Below are positions 8,092 through 16,488 of a DNA stretch of 64,000 bases, one piece after another. The notes below the pieces were generated by a model. It saw only the letters and a program-made list of their open reading frames with translations. It was not told the origin of the DNA and did no database searches. The stretch is from a virus: the IMG/VR virus record IMGVR_UViG_3300025430_000017, positions 1 through 64,000 of that record; one strand, written 5' to 3'. Numbering within the stretch: the stretch's first letter is position 1; each line of letters begins with the position of its first letter. A program made the position numbers and the translations under genes.

Positions 8092-8388
8092 TCAAAAATA
8101 TTTAGCCAACATTCGAATGAGGCCTATAGAATCTATGCTTACAAGCAAGACATAGTTAGCAAGCATGCCAAATGATTGCCTAGTAAAACTAGCCCAAGCA
8201 TACAACATACAGCCAAAAATCCAAGCGGGATATAGTAGAACCAATGGAGGATTGGGTACCGTGACCGCCATCGTGATGCTACACGCGATGCTAATAGTCC
8301 AAGCCACAAACTCAGCAATGAACCTAATATGATTAGATTTGTAGTCATCTTTGATCCATTGTATAGTGTCTAATATAATTTTACGCAT
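8092..8388 (-). CDS. Small membrane protein, three predicted TM helices
   Basis: Start placed at MRKIILDTIQWIKDDY (8388), which overlaps the stop of the DsbA-like gene by eight bases; the longer frame would add unlikely N-terminal residues. Three hydrophobic segments are visible: IRFIAEFVAWTISIACSITM, LVLLYPAWIFGCMLYAWA and SFGMLANYVLLVSIDSIGLI. The length (98 aa) and segment arrangement resemble small PnuC-like or unknown inner-membrane proteins common in large T4-like phages. No transport residues can be assigned. Confidence 0.65.
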   Translation of the reverse strand: MRKIILDTIQWIKDDYKSNHIRFIAEFVAWTISIACSITMAVTVPNPPLVLLYPAWIFGCMLYAWASFTRQSFGMLANYVLLVSIDSIGLIRMLAKYF

Positions 8389-8653
8389 CGTCGCGACGAT
8401 TTGCGTGGCCGCTGATGTCAACAATAGTTTCTAAATCATCAAATTCACGGAATACTTGATCCCATTGGTCTTTTTGTGCAATCTTAATAGCCTTGCGAAT
8501 AACACTGGGCTTGACATCTAGTTCTTCGGCTACTGCTTTGATAGTTTCATTCAGACCTTCTGTAAGGTCTTGAATTTCCTGCATGACTGTGCAACCTTCT
8601 GCTACGATTTGTTTAATCTTTGCCTGTTCGGGTGCGCCAAAACTTTTACTCAT
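8381..8653 (-). CDS. dsbA: DsbA-like double-stranded DNA-binding protein
   Basis: 90 residues from MSKSFGAPEQ, with an AAGGAG Shine-Dalgarno about eight bases upstream. The sequence is helical throughout: AKIKQIVAEGCTVMQEIQDL, then ELDVKPSVIRKAIKIAQKD, then VFREFDDLETIVDI. The order of helices and the final acidic helix match T4 DsbA, a protein that binds DNA near late promoters and supports late transcription. Position just upstream of the replication genes and behind a strong promoter is consistent. Assignment is by pattern, not by alignment. Confidence 0.65.
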   Translation of the reverse strand: MSKSFGAPEQAKIKQIVAEGCTVMQEIQDLTEGLNETIKAVAEELDVKPSVIRKAIKIAQKDQWDQVFREFDDLETIVDISGHANRRDDA

Positions 8654-8675
8654 AAAAAATCTCCTTGTTAGTAAG

Positions 8676-8703
8676 TTTATACTATACAAGGAGTAAATGT
8701 CAA
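8676..8703 (-). promoter_or_regulatory. Strong sigma70-like promoter before dsbA-like gene
   Basis: Minus strand consensus TTGACA (8698-8703), 16-base spacer, TATAAA (8676-8681). The predicted start near 8669 leaves a short leader with AAGGAG before the ATG at 8653. It could also drive the membrane protein and polymerase genes downstream. Confidence 0.6.
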
Positions 8704-9443
8704 CTTTTGTCGTATAATTCTGAGTATTTTTCTTTTAATACTTTCTGTGCGTTTTGATAGTTGGTCACTGTTTGTATTAATGCCGGTGTTCTGGGAATTT
8801 CTGTAACTTTTTCTACAAATGATAATGTCCCTTCTGCATCATTTGTTAATGTTGTATAAGGAATATTAAAATATTTTTCTATGCAGTCTTCTAAAAAATC
8901 ATCAATATATCCACATCGTTTATTTTGTTTTTTTAATATCTTGGCTATTATAGAAGTTGGTAGATCTTTTAAACTAGATGCACTAGTTAATAGCGGTAAA
9001 TCACTGTTTTTTGATTGTTCAATATTATAAAGATCGTAAACATCATTTTTTCTATCATCTGTCAATCCGGGCGTTATAGGATCATTACCCCACATTTTTA
9101 AAAAATGATTTATTTCTATTTCATGATAATCATCAGGAGTAATGGTTATTCCTATCAATGAATAGTTTATGTACATGTTTTTTATTGTTAAATCATCACC
9201 TGTACTAACTTGTACTATATAAGGACTCGATGTATCTTTAGGTTCGAATTCAGTAAATTTTGGATTCCATGGCGTTTCGGATTTTATAGTTGTGTGGTTA
9301 TTAATATATTGAAACCAATATAAATGTGCATCGCCTTTTGGAAAATCGTATGTATTCCAATTTAAAAAAGAATGAGCAATAAGTCCGCCTAAAAAACTAT
9401 GCCCGTCACCACCACGGCTGAATACAGCATATATATCTTTCAT
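8700..9443 (-). CDS. Hypothetical protein, possible P-loop/sulfotransferase-like fold
   Basis: 247 residues, starting MKDIYAVFSRGGDGHSFLGG. The strand-glycine loop-helix at the N-terminus (VFSRGGDGHSFLGGLIAH) is similar in place and shape to that of the protein at 27970-28785 (IDYTEGSCGHFMSTLLINLL) and to sulfotransferase-like P-loops. The rest (ITITPDDYHEIEI, then a KKQNKRCGYIDDFLEDC helix) is not diagnostic. It is AT-richer than its neighbours and sits between the polymerase block and the capsid-targeted island. Function unknown. Confidence 0.6.
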   Translation of the reverse strand: MKDIYAVFSRGGDGHSFLGGLIAHSFLNWNTYDFPKGDAHLYWFQYINNHTTIKSETPWNPKFTEFEPKDTSSPYIVQVSTGDDLTIKNMYINYSLIGITITPDDYHEIEINHFLKMWGNDPITPGLTDDRKNDVYDLYNIEQSKNSDLPLLTSASSLKDLPTSIIAKILKKQNKRCGYIDDFLEDCIEKYFNIPYTTLTNDAEGTLSFVEKVTEIPRTPALIQTVTNYQNAQKVLKEKYSELYDKS

Positions 9444-10073
9444 TTAGTTGTTTAGATCAAATGCTTTAAGATTTTTTTCGATTTGATCTGGACGAACATC
9501 ACGGGTCAAACTCATTGAGTAGCGGGGATCATTGGCCTGTTTCTTAGTGGCAATAACCCCACTGGCATCTTCTATAGGATGATTTTCATCACCTAAGAAT
9601 GTATCAGCAAACTTTTTACATAGTTTTGTGATGTCCTTATTACCGGTACATTCTACGGTAAATTCAAAATCTTCATCATGTTGGCTAGGATCACTGTATC
9701 CACAATAGACTTTTTTTACAGGACTAGCATTGATGTAATCTGTACAACTACCTTGATACCGATCTGCCATAGCACCATCGCATGGACTTAGAGTTGTTAG
9801 TATAATACTACCTTCAGGGATATCGCCATACTCTCGTTCGTAAGCATCTATAGCATTACGTTCAGCATGGCTCCATTTGTTGCCAACTTTCATACTGGTA
9901 CGAGCAACCGCACGATGATCTGGATCTAATACACAGGCCGACACCATACCAAATTTTTTGGGATCTTTCTTTTGTCCAGCAATGATTAAATTGCAAAGTT
10001 CAACAAGGTACTTATCCAAGTGTTTACGACCGTGGATTTTGTAATCGCTCTTGATAAACTCTAAGATTTTCAT
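9444..10073 (-). CDS. Cytidine/deoxycytidylate deaminase-family protein
   Basis: 209 residues with a deaminase zinc site: WSHAERNAIDAYE (His-Ala-Glu, around residue 69) and LTTLSPCDGAMADRYQGSC, a Pro-Cys then Cys pair spaced wider than the common PCxxC. The fold is that of dCMP deaminase and RibD-type enzymes, which would convert a cytosine nucleotide to uracil. An N-terminal extension (MKILEFIKSDYKIHG) resembles those of the following genes. It overlaps the next gene by four bases (ATGA), so it belongs to the same island. The substrate is not predictable; a nucleotide-pool or injected role are both open. Confidence 0.7.
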   Translation of the reverse strand: MKILEFIKSDYKIHGRKHLDKYLVELCNLIIAGQKKDPKKFGMVSACVLDPDHRAVARTSMKVGNKWSHAERNAIDAYEREYGDIPEGSIILTTLSPCDGAMADRYQGSCTDYINASPVKKVYCGYSDPSQHDEDFEFTVECTGNKDITKLCKKFADTFLGDENHPIEDASGVIATKKQANDPRYSMSLTRDVRPDQIEKNLKAFDLNN

Positions 10074-10651
10074 TTCTTTTTAGCCCGGCCTGCTTTCATG
10101 TTTGCTAGCCAATGTGCCATACGGGCCTTTTCACCTGTTGAATGTTTGGCAGTATTTCTTAAACTACTAACACTTGCTTTGGTATTTACGCCACTACGTT
10201 TGGCAAGACCTTTTCGTCCGGGATTTTTTCCATCGGCAAAGTTCTCATCTGTTTTACCTGCTTTTTTTTTAGCAATAGCAATAGCAGCCTGTTGAGCAGG
10301 ATTGGCTGCTTCTTTCAATGTTTGTAATACATTGTATAGTTGTTCAACACTTTCACAATGCCATTTACGTAGTGCTTTATTGATACGGCTATTTGGATCT
10401 CTCTTGGTCGAGGCTCCTGTACGATGTTTCTTCATGCCCTTCATACGAGCACAGAAACTCTTACGACGTTTGCTGGCCTTGCTGCCTTTCTTTAACTTAC
10501 TGGGTTTAGTAGTCACAGCAGTTTGTAGTTTACTACCGGGATGTTCGCGACGATAACTCGCTACGCCTTTTTTATTAAGGCCACCGTTTTTATTTTTACC
10601 ACTTGATTTTTGCCAAGCGGCTGATTCAGTAATAAATTCTTCGGCTCTCAT
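10070..10651 (-). CDS. Highly basic protein, DUF6321-like, with capsid-targeting-like N-terminus
   Basis: 193 residues, very rich in Lys and Arg. The core RREHPGSKLQTAVTTKPSKL and SFCARMKGMKKHRTGA, followed by DPNSRINKALRKWHC, is the pattern I know as DUF6321 in T4-like phages. A second module follows (NPAQQAAIAIAKKKAG, STGEKARMAHWLANMKAG). The N-terminus MRAEEFITES closely resembles the T4 internal-protein leader MKTYQEFIAE, with a Phe-Ile-x-Glu end that a prohead protease could cut. The basic charge would suit packaging with DNA. Function unknown. ATGA overlaps join it to both neighbours. Confidence 0.7.
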   Translation of the reverse strand: MRAEEFITESAAWQKSSGKNKNGGLNKKGVASYRREHPGSKLQTAVTTKPSKLKKGSKASKRRKSFCARMKGMKKHRTGASTKRDPNSRINKALRKWHCESVEQLYNVLQTLKEAANPAQQAAIAIAKKKAGKTDENFADGKNPGRKGLAKRSGVNTKASVSSLRNTAKHSTGEKARMAHWLANMKAGRAKKK

Positions 10652-13140
10652 TTCTTTTTCTTCTTAGGATTTTTAGCGCCGTAGCTGGCAGCAATAGCCA
10701 TCTGACGTATTTTTTCTGGACTCTTGTTTTTAAACTGATGATGACCTTTTGCGTTAGGTGTTTGAGCAGCTTTGGCAAAATCATCAATATACTTTTTTAC
10801 TGGATCATTGGGTTTAAGTTTTTCAGCTAACTTAGAAGATAGTGACTCTAAATAAGCATCTTGTTCTTCGCCCATATCGTGTTCATCGTCTACAGCATTA
10901 AACACCGCATCTAAGTAATCAGCGGCCTTAGTAACTTTACTTTGTTGCCACGGTTCCAATGTATCGCCTTGTGCTTGCATTTGTTTGACAGCATGACGTA
11001 GTTTAGATGCATGTTTGACTAGACTCTTTAGTTGGCTGCTGGTCATGCCATTGGCTTCATCATTATACCATTCTGGATTTTCGTGAACACTATCATCGTG
11101 ACCAGCACCGGCCCATTTGCTAGTACCGTGTGCTGTAGCAGCCGCTCCTTGTCCCCAACCTTTGCCTACATCGCTATGATCTTCTTTAAGACCACCAACT
11201 TTCATGGCCTGTTCTTTATTTGAACTATATCCTTGAGCAATGGCCTGTTGTCTTTGGTTAGGCCAAATATTGGCAACATACATTTTTCCATCACGAACAA
11301 TGTACCAAGATTCCTTGTCCATTTCGTCACCAGCAGGACCACCTGTACCGTATCTTGTGCTGCGGTTGTAGTCCATTTGACGTTGTTGATCGCGCTCGTT
11401 ATCGTTGGCGTAATAGCCGCCTTCGTCATCATGACGACCTTCGTTAGGTACACAGTTACGAACTTGTCCACCGTTCTTACCTTTCTTAGTACCAGCCGCA
11501 TGATGTCCTGGCCAACATTTAGTAAAACCATTTGAGTCCTTAGCACCTTTCTTGATCTCATTAAGATTACCATGTGTTTGGCACATACCGCAATCTGGGC
11601 ATACTGCTTCCATTGTCATCATACTTTCTTCGTGCTTTTTCTTACCGGCACAGTGAGCCTTTTGACTAAAGCCTTTTGGATGACTACAGTTGATTGAACT
11701 CTTATACTTCTGACTCCACTCTTCCGCCACACCTTGCTCTTTAGGCATAGGAATATATCCTTTGCCACTACAACGACGACACGATTTGGTAGGGTCTAAA
11801 GTATCTTCGCCACTGCCATCGCATTGCGGGCAGGTGCGAGTGGCTTGATCTTCCGCCACACCTTGCTCGTTAATTCTTAATTGTTTCTTTGTGTAGGCGA
11901 TATTACTATCAAAACTTTTTTGACCTTTTTCTTCTGTGGGTTTGGTTATATCCGAATGAACTTGTTTTCCGCCAGCATAAACTCTTACTTGATATCCCCA
12001 TGGTGTCTTATGTAGTTCATGTGTGTATGGTCCTATTGTTTCAGAGCGGATAACAGATTCTTTTAGTGAGCCTTCCGCCACACCTTCCTTCATTCTGCGA
12101 CCATGTTGATCTAATACTATAAGTTTGCCGCCGAATTTTTTAATATGAGCCAATGCCAAGTCTCGTGATAGGAATGTTTTAACAAACTCATTTTTGCTAT
12201 CAGGAAATACACCATACTCAGTTGGTTCAGGGGTATATGTAAGTTTACCTTTTGCTTCCGCCACACCTTCCTGTAATCCCGGAATAGGATGTAATCCTTT
12301 GGGAATTTCTCCAGTCCAATGCTGTGATCCGTGCCTTGCTGGTAAATCTCTTATGGCATTTTCTTCCGCTAACTCACACAATTCAGTATGATGTAAAAAT
12401 ATAGTGCTACCACAATCATAACAAGGATAGTTATCAAATGGGTCCTCATCGTCATCGCCACCACTCATAGCAAATTCATTCAAGGAGCCTTCCGCCACAC
12501 CTTGCTCGTCACTCTTGTTAATCAAATCGATGTTACCAAACTGACGAAGATGTTTTATTGTGTTATTAAGATGGTGGTAATAATCTGGATCGTCTTTACT
12601 GACACCATTTTGTGCTAATAATTTTTCAGCATAACGATGTGTTGGCATTTCTTTCTTCAATAGTTCCGGAGCGCCTTCCGCCACACCTTCTTCTTTTTTA
12701 ACAACAAAGTTTATGTTTTTGTTTCCGGTGTTGGGATCAATGTATGTGCTTTTGAATACTTTACCGCCGTGTTCTCGAGCGTAGGCAAATGCTTCATGTT
12801 TGTTATCAAATCTATTAGTAGGCGGTTTAATCATAGGGCTTGCTTCTTCCGCCATATCTAATTCACGGGCTTTGTGTTTTACATCGCCCTGCTTTTCGGC
12901 CTTCTTCTTATCCTTGTGAGCACCGGCACCGCCCATCTTGGCGTTCTTGGCCACAAAGTTTCTTGGTTTACTAGCAGGTATTTCTTTAGGACCCATTCTG
13001 CTTTGAACAATAATACTATCTTTGCCTAATGGTTTACTAACGCTAGCAATGCCGCCAGCACTTGTTCCGCCACTTGTAGCAGATTCTAACGTATAAACGG
13101 TAGTGTCTTTAAAGTTTTTAGATTTAAATTCGTTGTTCAT
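10648..13140 (-). CDS. 830-residue mosaic protein with six GVAE linker repeats
   Basis: The N-terminal 100 residues are Lys/Ala/Gly-rich. From about residue 150 to 500 the chain is cut into modules of roughly 40-80 residues, each preceded by EGVAEG, EQGVAEG, EGVAEA, EGVAEG, EQGVAED or EQGVAEE. One module is a tiny Zn finger (CPQCDGSGEDTLDPTKSCRR, a DnaJ-like CxxCxGxG pair); another has CYDC and a His/Cys pair. The C-terminus (AEKLKPNDPVKKYIDDFAKA and HHQFKNKSPEKIRQMA) is a compact basic domain. Val-Ala-Glu fits the small-x-Glu cleavage preference of T4-type prohead proteases, so it may be a capsid-internal precursor. That is inference. Confidence 0.75.
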   Translation of the reverse strand: MNNEFKSKNFKDTTVYTLESATSGGTSAGGIASVSKPLGKDSIIVQSRMGPKEIPASKPRNFVAKNAKMGGAGAHKDKKKAEKQGDVKHKARELDMAEEASPMIKPPTNRFDNKHEAFAYAREHGGKVFKSTYIDPNTGNKNINFVVKKEEGVAEGAPELLKKEMPTHRYAEKLLAQNGVSKDDPDYYHHLNNTIKHLRQFGNIDLINKSDEQGVAEGSLNEFAMSGGDDDEDPFDNYPCYDCGSTIFLHHTELCELAEENAIRDLPARHGSQHWTGEIPKGLHPIPGLQEGVAEAKGKLTYTPEPTEYGVFPDSKNEFVKTFLSRDLALAHIKKFGGKLIVLDQHGRRMKEGVAEGSLKESVIRSETIGPYTHELHKTPWGYQVRVYAGGKQVHSDITKPTEEKGQKSFDSNIAYTKKQLRINEQGVAEDQATRTCPQCDGSGEDTLDPTKSCRRCSGKGYIPMPKEQGVAEEWSQKYKSSINCSHPKGFSQKAHCAGKKKHEESMMTMEAVCPDCGMCQTHGNLNEIKKGAKDSNGFTKCWPGHHAAGTKKGKNGGQVRNCVPNEGRHDDEGGYYANDNERDQQRQMDYNRSTRYGTGGPAGDEMDKESWYIVRDGKMYVANIWPNQRQQAIAQGYSSNKEQAMKVGGLKEDHSDVGKGWGQGAAATAHGTSKWAGAGHDDSVHENPEWYNDEANGMTSSQLKSLVKHASKLRHAVKQMQAQGDTLEPWQQSKVTKAADYLDAVFNAVDDEHDMGEEQDAYLESLSSKLAEKLKPNDPVKKYIDDFAKAAQTPNAKGHHQFKNKSPEKIRQMAIAASYGAKNPKKKKK
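11721..12689 (-). repeat. Six dispersed near-identical 15-base repeats encoding GVAE linkers
   Basis: The plus-strand 15-mer CTTCCGCCACACCTT occurs at 11721, 11850, 12072, 12255, 12489 and 12675, always in the same frame of the mosaic gene. Three copies extend identically through GCTC. A decayed copy lies near 12844 (CTTCCGCCATATCT) and a partial one in the next-but-three gene near 14400 (ACACCTTGTTCGG). Spacing is irregular (129, 222, 183, 234 and 186 bases), so the repeat marks module borders and is not a simple tandem array. Confidence 0.85.
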
Positions 13141-13508
13141 TTCTTTCTATTCCTAGGATTCCAATCAGCTATTGGACTAGTCTTATTTACATCTTTACTT
13201 TCTCTACTGCCACCAGGTGTTAGTTGAACTTTTGGAGTACCTACTAGATTAGCCGCGGCTTGTAGAATGTTATCTTCAACGTCAGTGTATCCAATAGTAA
13301 CCATTTTCAAGCCTGTTGGACCTGCAACATCCATTTTTTGATTCGGTAATCCTGCAACAGCAACACCAAATCTATAAGCAAGATAACCACTACTATTATC
13401 TAATTCTGGCCAGATATGACTATTAGGTAGTGCTTCAGCTACATCAGGGTGCCAACCGCTTGCACCTGAATAGTCTTTGGCTTCTTTTACAAATTCTCTT
13501 GCTCTCAT
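13137..13508 (-). CDS. Hypothetical protein with capsid-targeting-like N-terminus
   Basis: 123 residues starting MRAREFVKEAKDYSGASGWH. The first ten residues repeat the M-(K/R)-x-x-E-F-x-x-E pattern of the island. The rest (AYRFGVAVAGLPNQKMDV, then TIGYTDVEDNILQAAANLVG) has the look of a small alpha/beta domain and ends in a basic tail. ATGA-type overlaps connect it to the mosaic gene and the Dps-like gene. No enzyme motif seen. Confidence 0.65.
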   Translation of the reverse strand: MRAREFVKEAKDYSGASGWHPDVAEALPNSHIWPELDNSSGYLAYRFGVAVAGLPNQKMDVAGPTGLKMVTIGYTDVEDNILQAAANLVGTPKVQLTPGGSRESKDVNKTSPIADWNPRNRKK

Positions 13509-13954
13509 AGTCTTGCATCCTTACTTAAACTAGCACGTAGGAACCAAAGGTGTTTCTTATGTGCATCCATACGCTCTGCTAGAAAGTTGCTTAGGCCATG
13601 TTCGCCTTCGCCTTCAGCAGCATCATAGTTTTTCTTTAAGATTATCAATAACTTTTCGCTATCTATGATCAGTTCTTTAACCATGTCATCTTTACTGGGT
13701 ACACGATCTTCATCTTCGATCTTAGTTAACATACTTAGGTTATGATAACTTGTGGGCATATAGGCATTTAGCTTACGAACATTTTCAGCAAATGGATCGA
13801 TTGATTCATATACTTCATTATAGATTTCTTCAAATAGTTTATGGTATTCGTAAAAGTCGCTGCCTTCTACATTCCAGTGAAAACTATGAGTTTTCACATA
13901 GAAGCTAAAAGTGCTACTAAATGCTATTCGAGTTAATTGAACTAACTTATCCAT
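13505..13954 (-). CDS. Dps-like ferritin-family protein
   Basis: 149 residues from MDKLVQLTRIAFSSTF; the in-frame extension upstream would overlap the neighbour and was dropped. The sequence carries the Dps hallmark THSFHWNVEGSDFYEYHKLF (His ligand, later Glu/Asp), then EIYNEVYESIDPFAENVRKL, which together give the inter-subunit ferroxidase ligands of miniferritins. A final helix LAERMDAHKKHLWFLRASL completes the four-helix bundle. Dps proteins bind and protect DNA and store iron. Its place within the capsid-targeted island suggests it could be packaged or expressed with those proteins; its own N-terminus lacks the leader. Confidence 0.8.
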   Translation of the reverse strand: MDKLVQLTRIAFSSTFSFYVKTHSFHWNVEGSDFYEYHKLFEEIYNEVYESIDPFAENVRKLNAYMPTSYHNLSMLTKIEDEDRVPSKDDMVKELIIDSEKLLIILKKNYDAAEGEGEHGLSNFLAERMDAHKKHLWFLRASLSKDARL

Positions 13955-13956
13955 TA

Positions 13957-14238
13957 TTATTTTCCATACCATAGTTCGAACCATGCGGGAGTGCCTGGGC
14001 GAATATTATTTGCCTTCATATATTGTGCTTTGTCATTGCCACTCATTCCGGCTTTGTCTATATTTAGTTTATTTGCTTCGGCAACTTTGGCCTTGTATTC
14101 AGCCAACCTAACCGTGCTGCCCAAGCCACCCATATAACTAGCAATTTTAAGTTCGTGTATAGGATCGTTGGGCGCAAGATAACAATCATCGGGACTATCC
14201 TGAGTTATGTTTTCTTTTGTAATACGAAACTGTTTCAT
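13957..14238 (-). CDS. Hypothetical conserved phage protein (93 aa)
   Basis: Starts MKQFRITKENITQDSPDDCY and continues with YLAPNDPIHELKIASYMGGL, a phrase I know from many T4-like environmental phage proteins without a function. The C-terminal part KAQYMKANNIRPGTPAWFEL ends in a Trp-rich tail. It is ATGA-coupled to the nucleotidyltransferase gene upstream and three bases from the Dps-like gene downstream. Confidence 0.6.
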   Translation of the reverse strand: MKQFRITKENITQDSPDDCYLAPNDPIHELKIASYMGGLGSTVRLAEYKAKVAEANKLNIDKAGMSGNDKAQYMKANNIRPGTPAWFELWYGK

Positions 14239-15347
14239 TTTAGCTGACTCTCAATTAATCTTGCTAGGGCATCGGCCTTATCTTCAACCCAGTTCTCGCC
14301 TATGTTTTGTCCACGCCAGTTAGGTTGTGCTGTATAGTTTGCTTCACCGCTATAGCCAGGTTTGTTGACGGCATAACTTCCCCCGTCTGGAGTTTCCTTT
14401 ACACCTTGTTCGGCCCTGCGGCGGAACAACTCTTTAGATATATTTTGTGCTATATTTGTTTTATCCTGTGATTTACTTAGATTTTGTAATACTTGGATCA
14501 ATACTTTTGTTGGATATTTGGTGTAATCTGCTTGATTGATATTTTCTCCAACATTTTGATCAGTCTTTTTAGGTTCTTCTTTTTTAGGAATACTGCTGGG
14601 AGTTCTTTTTAAACTAGCATCACTCTTGGCACGTTGTTGATCCCATGCCTTGCTCAATTTAGCAGCAGCACTCATACGGGCTTCTGCTACTTTGCCTTTT
14701 TTAGTAGGAGTCATGGCCTTCATACGTTGTTCGGCCTTGTTCATTAAGTCTCGTACTTCATCATCACTGAGTTCGGGATTCATAGCATTACGCCAAACCG
14801 CAAACTTTTCTTCTTCACTCTTGGCAGGATCCATTAATACGGCTCGCATAGGTGTAGCACGTGGTCCTTCTTGATCACGGCTCGGATCCTTGGTTTCTTG
14901 ACGACTTATGACGTTTAATGTGTTGAAATTAAAGGGAATATTGCCAGATTTGTTAGGTTTTCCGTTGTAATTTTTAACATAGCTTAATGCCTTAACTTGA
15001 TCAGCACCTACCACAACGGTGGCAGCTGTATAACCCATTTCATTTAATTTGGCTAGTACCCGAGTTAAGTCTGGCATTTCTTCTGTAGCAGTTTGGAAAA
15101 TATGTCCGCTTTGTGGAAATACTTTTTTGTAGATAGCTAGTTTTTCTTTAGGGTTGATAGGATCATCTTTACCCACCGTACGACTAACAACAAAGTATGG
15201 ATCTGCTCCCAACTCTTTGGCCTGTGTAATAACACTGCTGGCCAAGAACATGTGTCCCTTGTGTCCCATACCACGACCCCAACCGACCACCGCAGCCTTA
15301 CCTTGACCAGTTCTTGATAGATCTTCAAAAATATTTCTTAATAACAT
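14235..15347 (-). CDS. Cytidylyltransferase-fold (HxGH) nucleotidyltransferase with basic C-terminal tail
   Basis: Start at MLLRNIFEDLSRTGQGK (15347), with GAGGAAAG upstream and one base after the previous stop. The first 180 residues contain the HxGH-type motif GWGRGMGHKGHMFLASSV of the NadD/NadM/TagD superfamily, then VVGADQVKALSYV and SRQETKDPSRDQEGPRAT, so transfer of a nucleotidyl group (possibly nicotinamide or glycerol-type) is plausible. After residue 230 come low-complexity modules, including GKVAEARMSAAAKLSKAWDQ and AEQGVKETPDGGS, a relative of the GVAE linker. The leader resembles the island's capsid-targeting pattern only loosely. Substrate unknown. Confidence 0.65.
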   Translation of the reverse strand: MLLRNIFEDLSRTGQGKAAVVGWGRGMGHKGHMFLASSVITQAKELGADPYFVVSRTVGKDDPINPKEKLAIYKKVFPQSGHIFQTATEEMPDLTRVLAKLNEMGYTAATVVVGADQVKALSYVKNYNGKPNKSGNIPFNFNTLNVISRQETKDPSRDQEGPRATPMRAVLMDPAKSEEEKFAVWRNAMNPELSDDEVRDLMNKAEQRMKAMTPTKKGKVAEARMSAAAKLSKAWDQQRAKSDASLKRTPSSIPKKEEPKKTDQNVGENINQADYTKYPTKVLIQVLQNLSKSQDKTNIAQNISKELFRRRAEQGVKETPDGGSYAVNKPGYSGEANYTAQPNWRGQNIGENWVEDKADALARLIESQLK

Positions 15348-15348
15348 A

Positions 15349-16488
15349 TTAGTCTTTCCTCGGTGCCCAGTTGGCTTGGTCAATGGCTTTGACAAATTGA
15401 CCTGGTAAATCATTTTTAAATTGTGTACCGGGGTGTGCTTGTACATAACCTTCAGGTTTAGTTTGACGAATTCCACCATGTGTGCCTGCACTGATTAGTT
15501 GTATTAGTTTGAGTTTTTCATGGCTAATCATTTCTACAGCATGTAATACAATATCTAGTCCAGGATCATTTAATACCTTACCTGCTTGTCCCGCAGATAA
15601 GTTAGCCTGTGCCCATTGAGCAAACTTTTGTTTAACGCCGGGAATACGAAGATTTTGATTATAGAACTTGTACAATATATCACCAGGTTTACTTAGTCCT
15701 GGTTTGGGTGCTAGAAACCCATCGATAGCCTGTGCATTTTTTGTAATGTATTGTTCGACTTTACTAACACCTGCAGGATCTAGTGTAGGAGCCTTTTCAA
15801 CATATGTAGTACCTTGAACAATAATGTCTGGTGTACTTAATGCTTCTGCATTGGGATAACGGCTTTCTTCACTGCTGCCTAATGTTTCATACCAACCTGT
15901 GGCAGCAACCATGACTTTGGCGATTTTAATACGTTGTCCTAATTTGCTACCTACCGGAATATGAAATTCAGTGATGTTGGGTTTGAAATCGTATTCTTGA
16001 CTTTGTGGATTTAATCTAGGTGGTTGATCAGGACTGAATAAAATACCGCCTTCAATGTATCCACGTTCTGGACTTGCGGCTTCAAAGTATCTCCACAAGT
16101 TGGCCATACCGCTGGCAAAATGTTCACGTTGACGTTCTTTACCAGGTTCGACTCGACCTGTGCCTAAAATAAATGCCTTGATATCTTCGGGACTATACAT
16201 TACGGTTTTTACACCGTTGTCTAATTCGGTCTTACCACGTTTTAAATATTCCCAAGCATTTTTAGGTATCATACTAAACCGGCCTTGCTCGTCCTTGCCC
16301 CAATATACAACAGGACTGCCATCCCATTTTAATTCAATGCCGTGTCCTTCCTTAGTCATGCTTTGTAGACGTTCGATGGCATGTAGGCCACCTTGACTAC
16401 CGTTAGTAAACACTAGGTCTTCGATATGTTGATATTTACGACCTACAGTAGGTGCTGCTGCTTCTGTTAATAGTTCGCGGATCTTCAT
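15349..16488 (-). CDS. Ligase-like (KxDG motif) phage protein, DUF6267-like, with targeting-like N-terminus
   Basis: 379 residues. The motif IELKWDGSPVVYWGKD near residue 50 matches the Lys-x-Asp-Gly nucleotidyl-acceptor site of ATP-dependent DNA and RNA ligases; later ERGYIEGGILFSP resembles the Glu-Gly motif and KIAKVMVAATGWYE could supply the motif V lysine. These features are shared with the family I know as DUF6267. The N-terminus MKIRELLTEAAAP ends in Leu-Thr-Glu, a good prohead-protease site. The gene overlaps the upstream nucleotidyltransferase by four bases. A role in nucleic-acid repair after injection is a hypothesis. Confidence 0.65.
   Translation of the reverse strand: MKIRELLTEAAAPTVGRKYQHIEDLVFTNGSQGGLHAIERLQSMTKEGHGIELKWDGSPVVYWGKDEQGRFSMIPKNAWEYLKRGKTELDNGVKTVMYSPEDIKAFILGTGRVEPGKERQREHFASGMANLWRYFEAASPERGYIEGGILFSPDQPPRLNPQSQEYDFKPNITEFHIPVGSKLGQRIKIAKVMVAATGWYETLGSSEESRYPNAEALSTPDIIVQGTTYVEKAPTLDPAGVSKVEQYITKNAQAIDGFLAPKPGLSKPGDILYKFYNQNLRIPGVKQKFAQWAQANLSAGQAGKVLNDPGLDIVLHAVEMISHEKLKLIQLISAGTHGGIRQTKPEGYVQAHPGTQFKNDLPGQFVKAIDQANWAPRKD

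Noticed and set aside
8700-9443. Naming this and 27970-28785 as sulfotransferases
   Set aside because: Only an N-terminal glycine loop resembles the family; no 3'-phosphate-binding motif is clear.
10098-10556. Plus-strand frames opposite the basic DUF6321-like gene
   Set aside because: The minus-strand product has clear family signatures and coupled starts; the plus frames do not.
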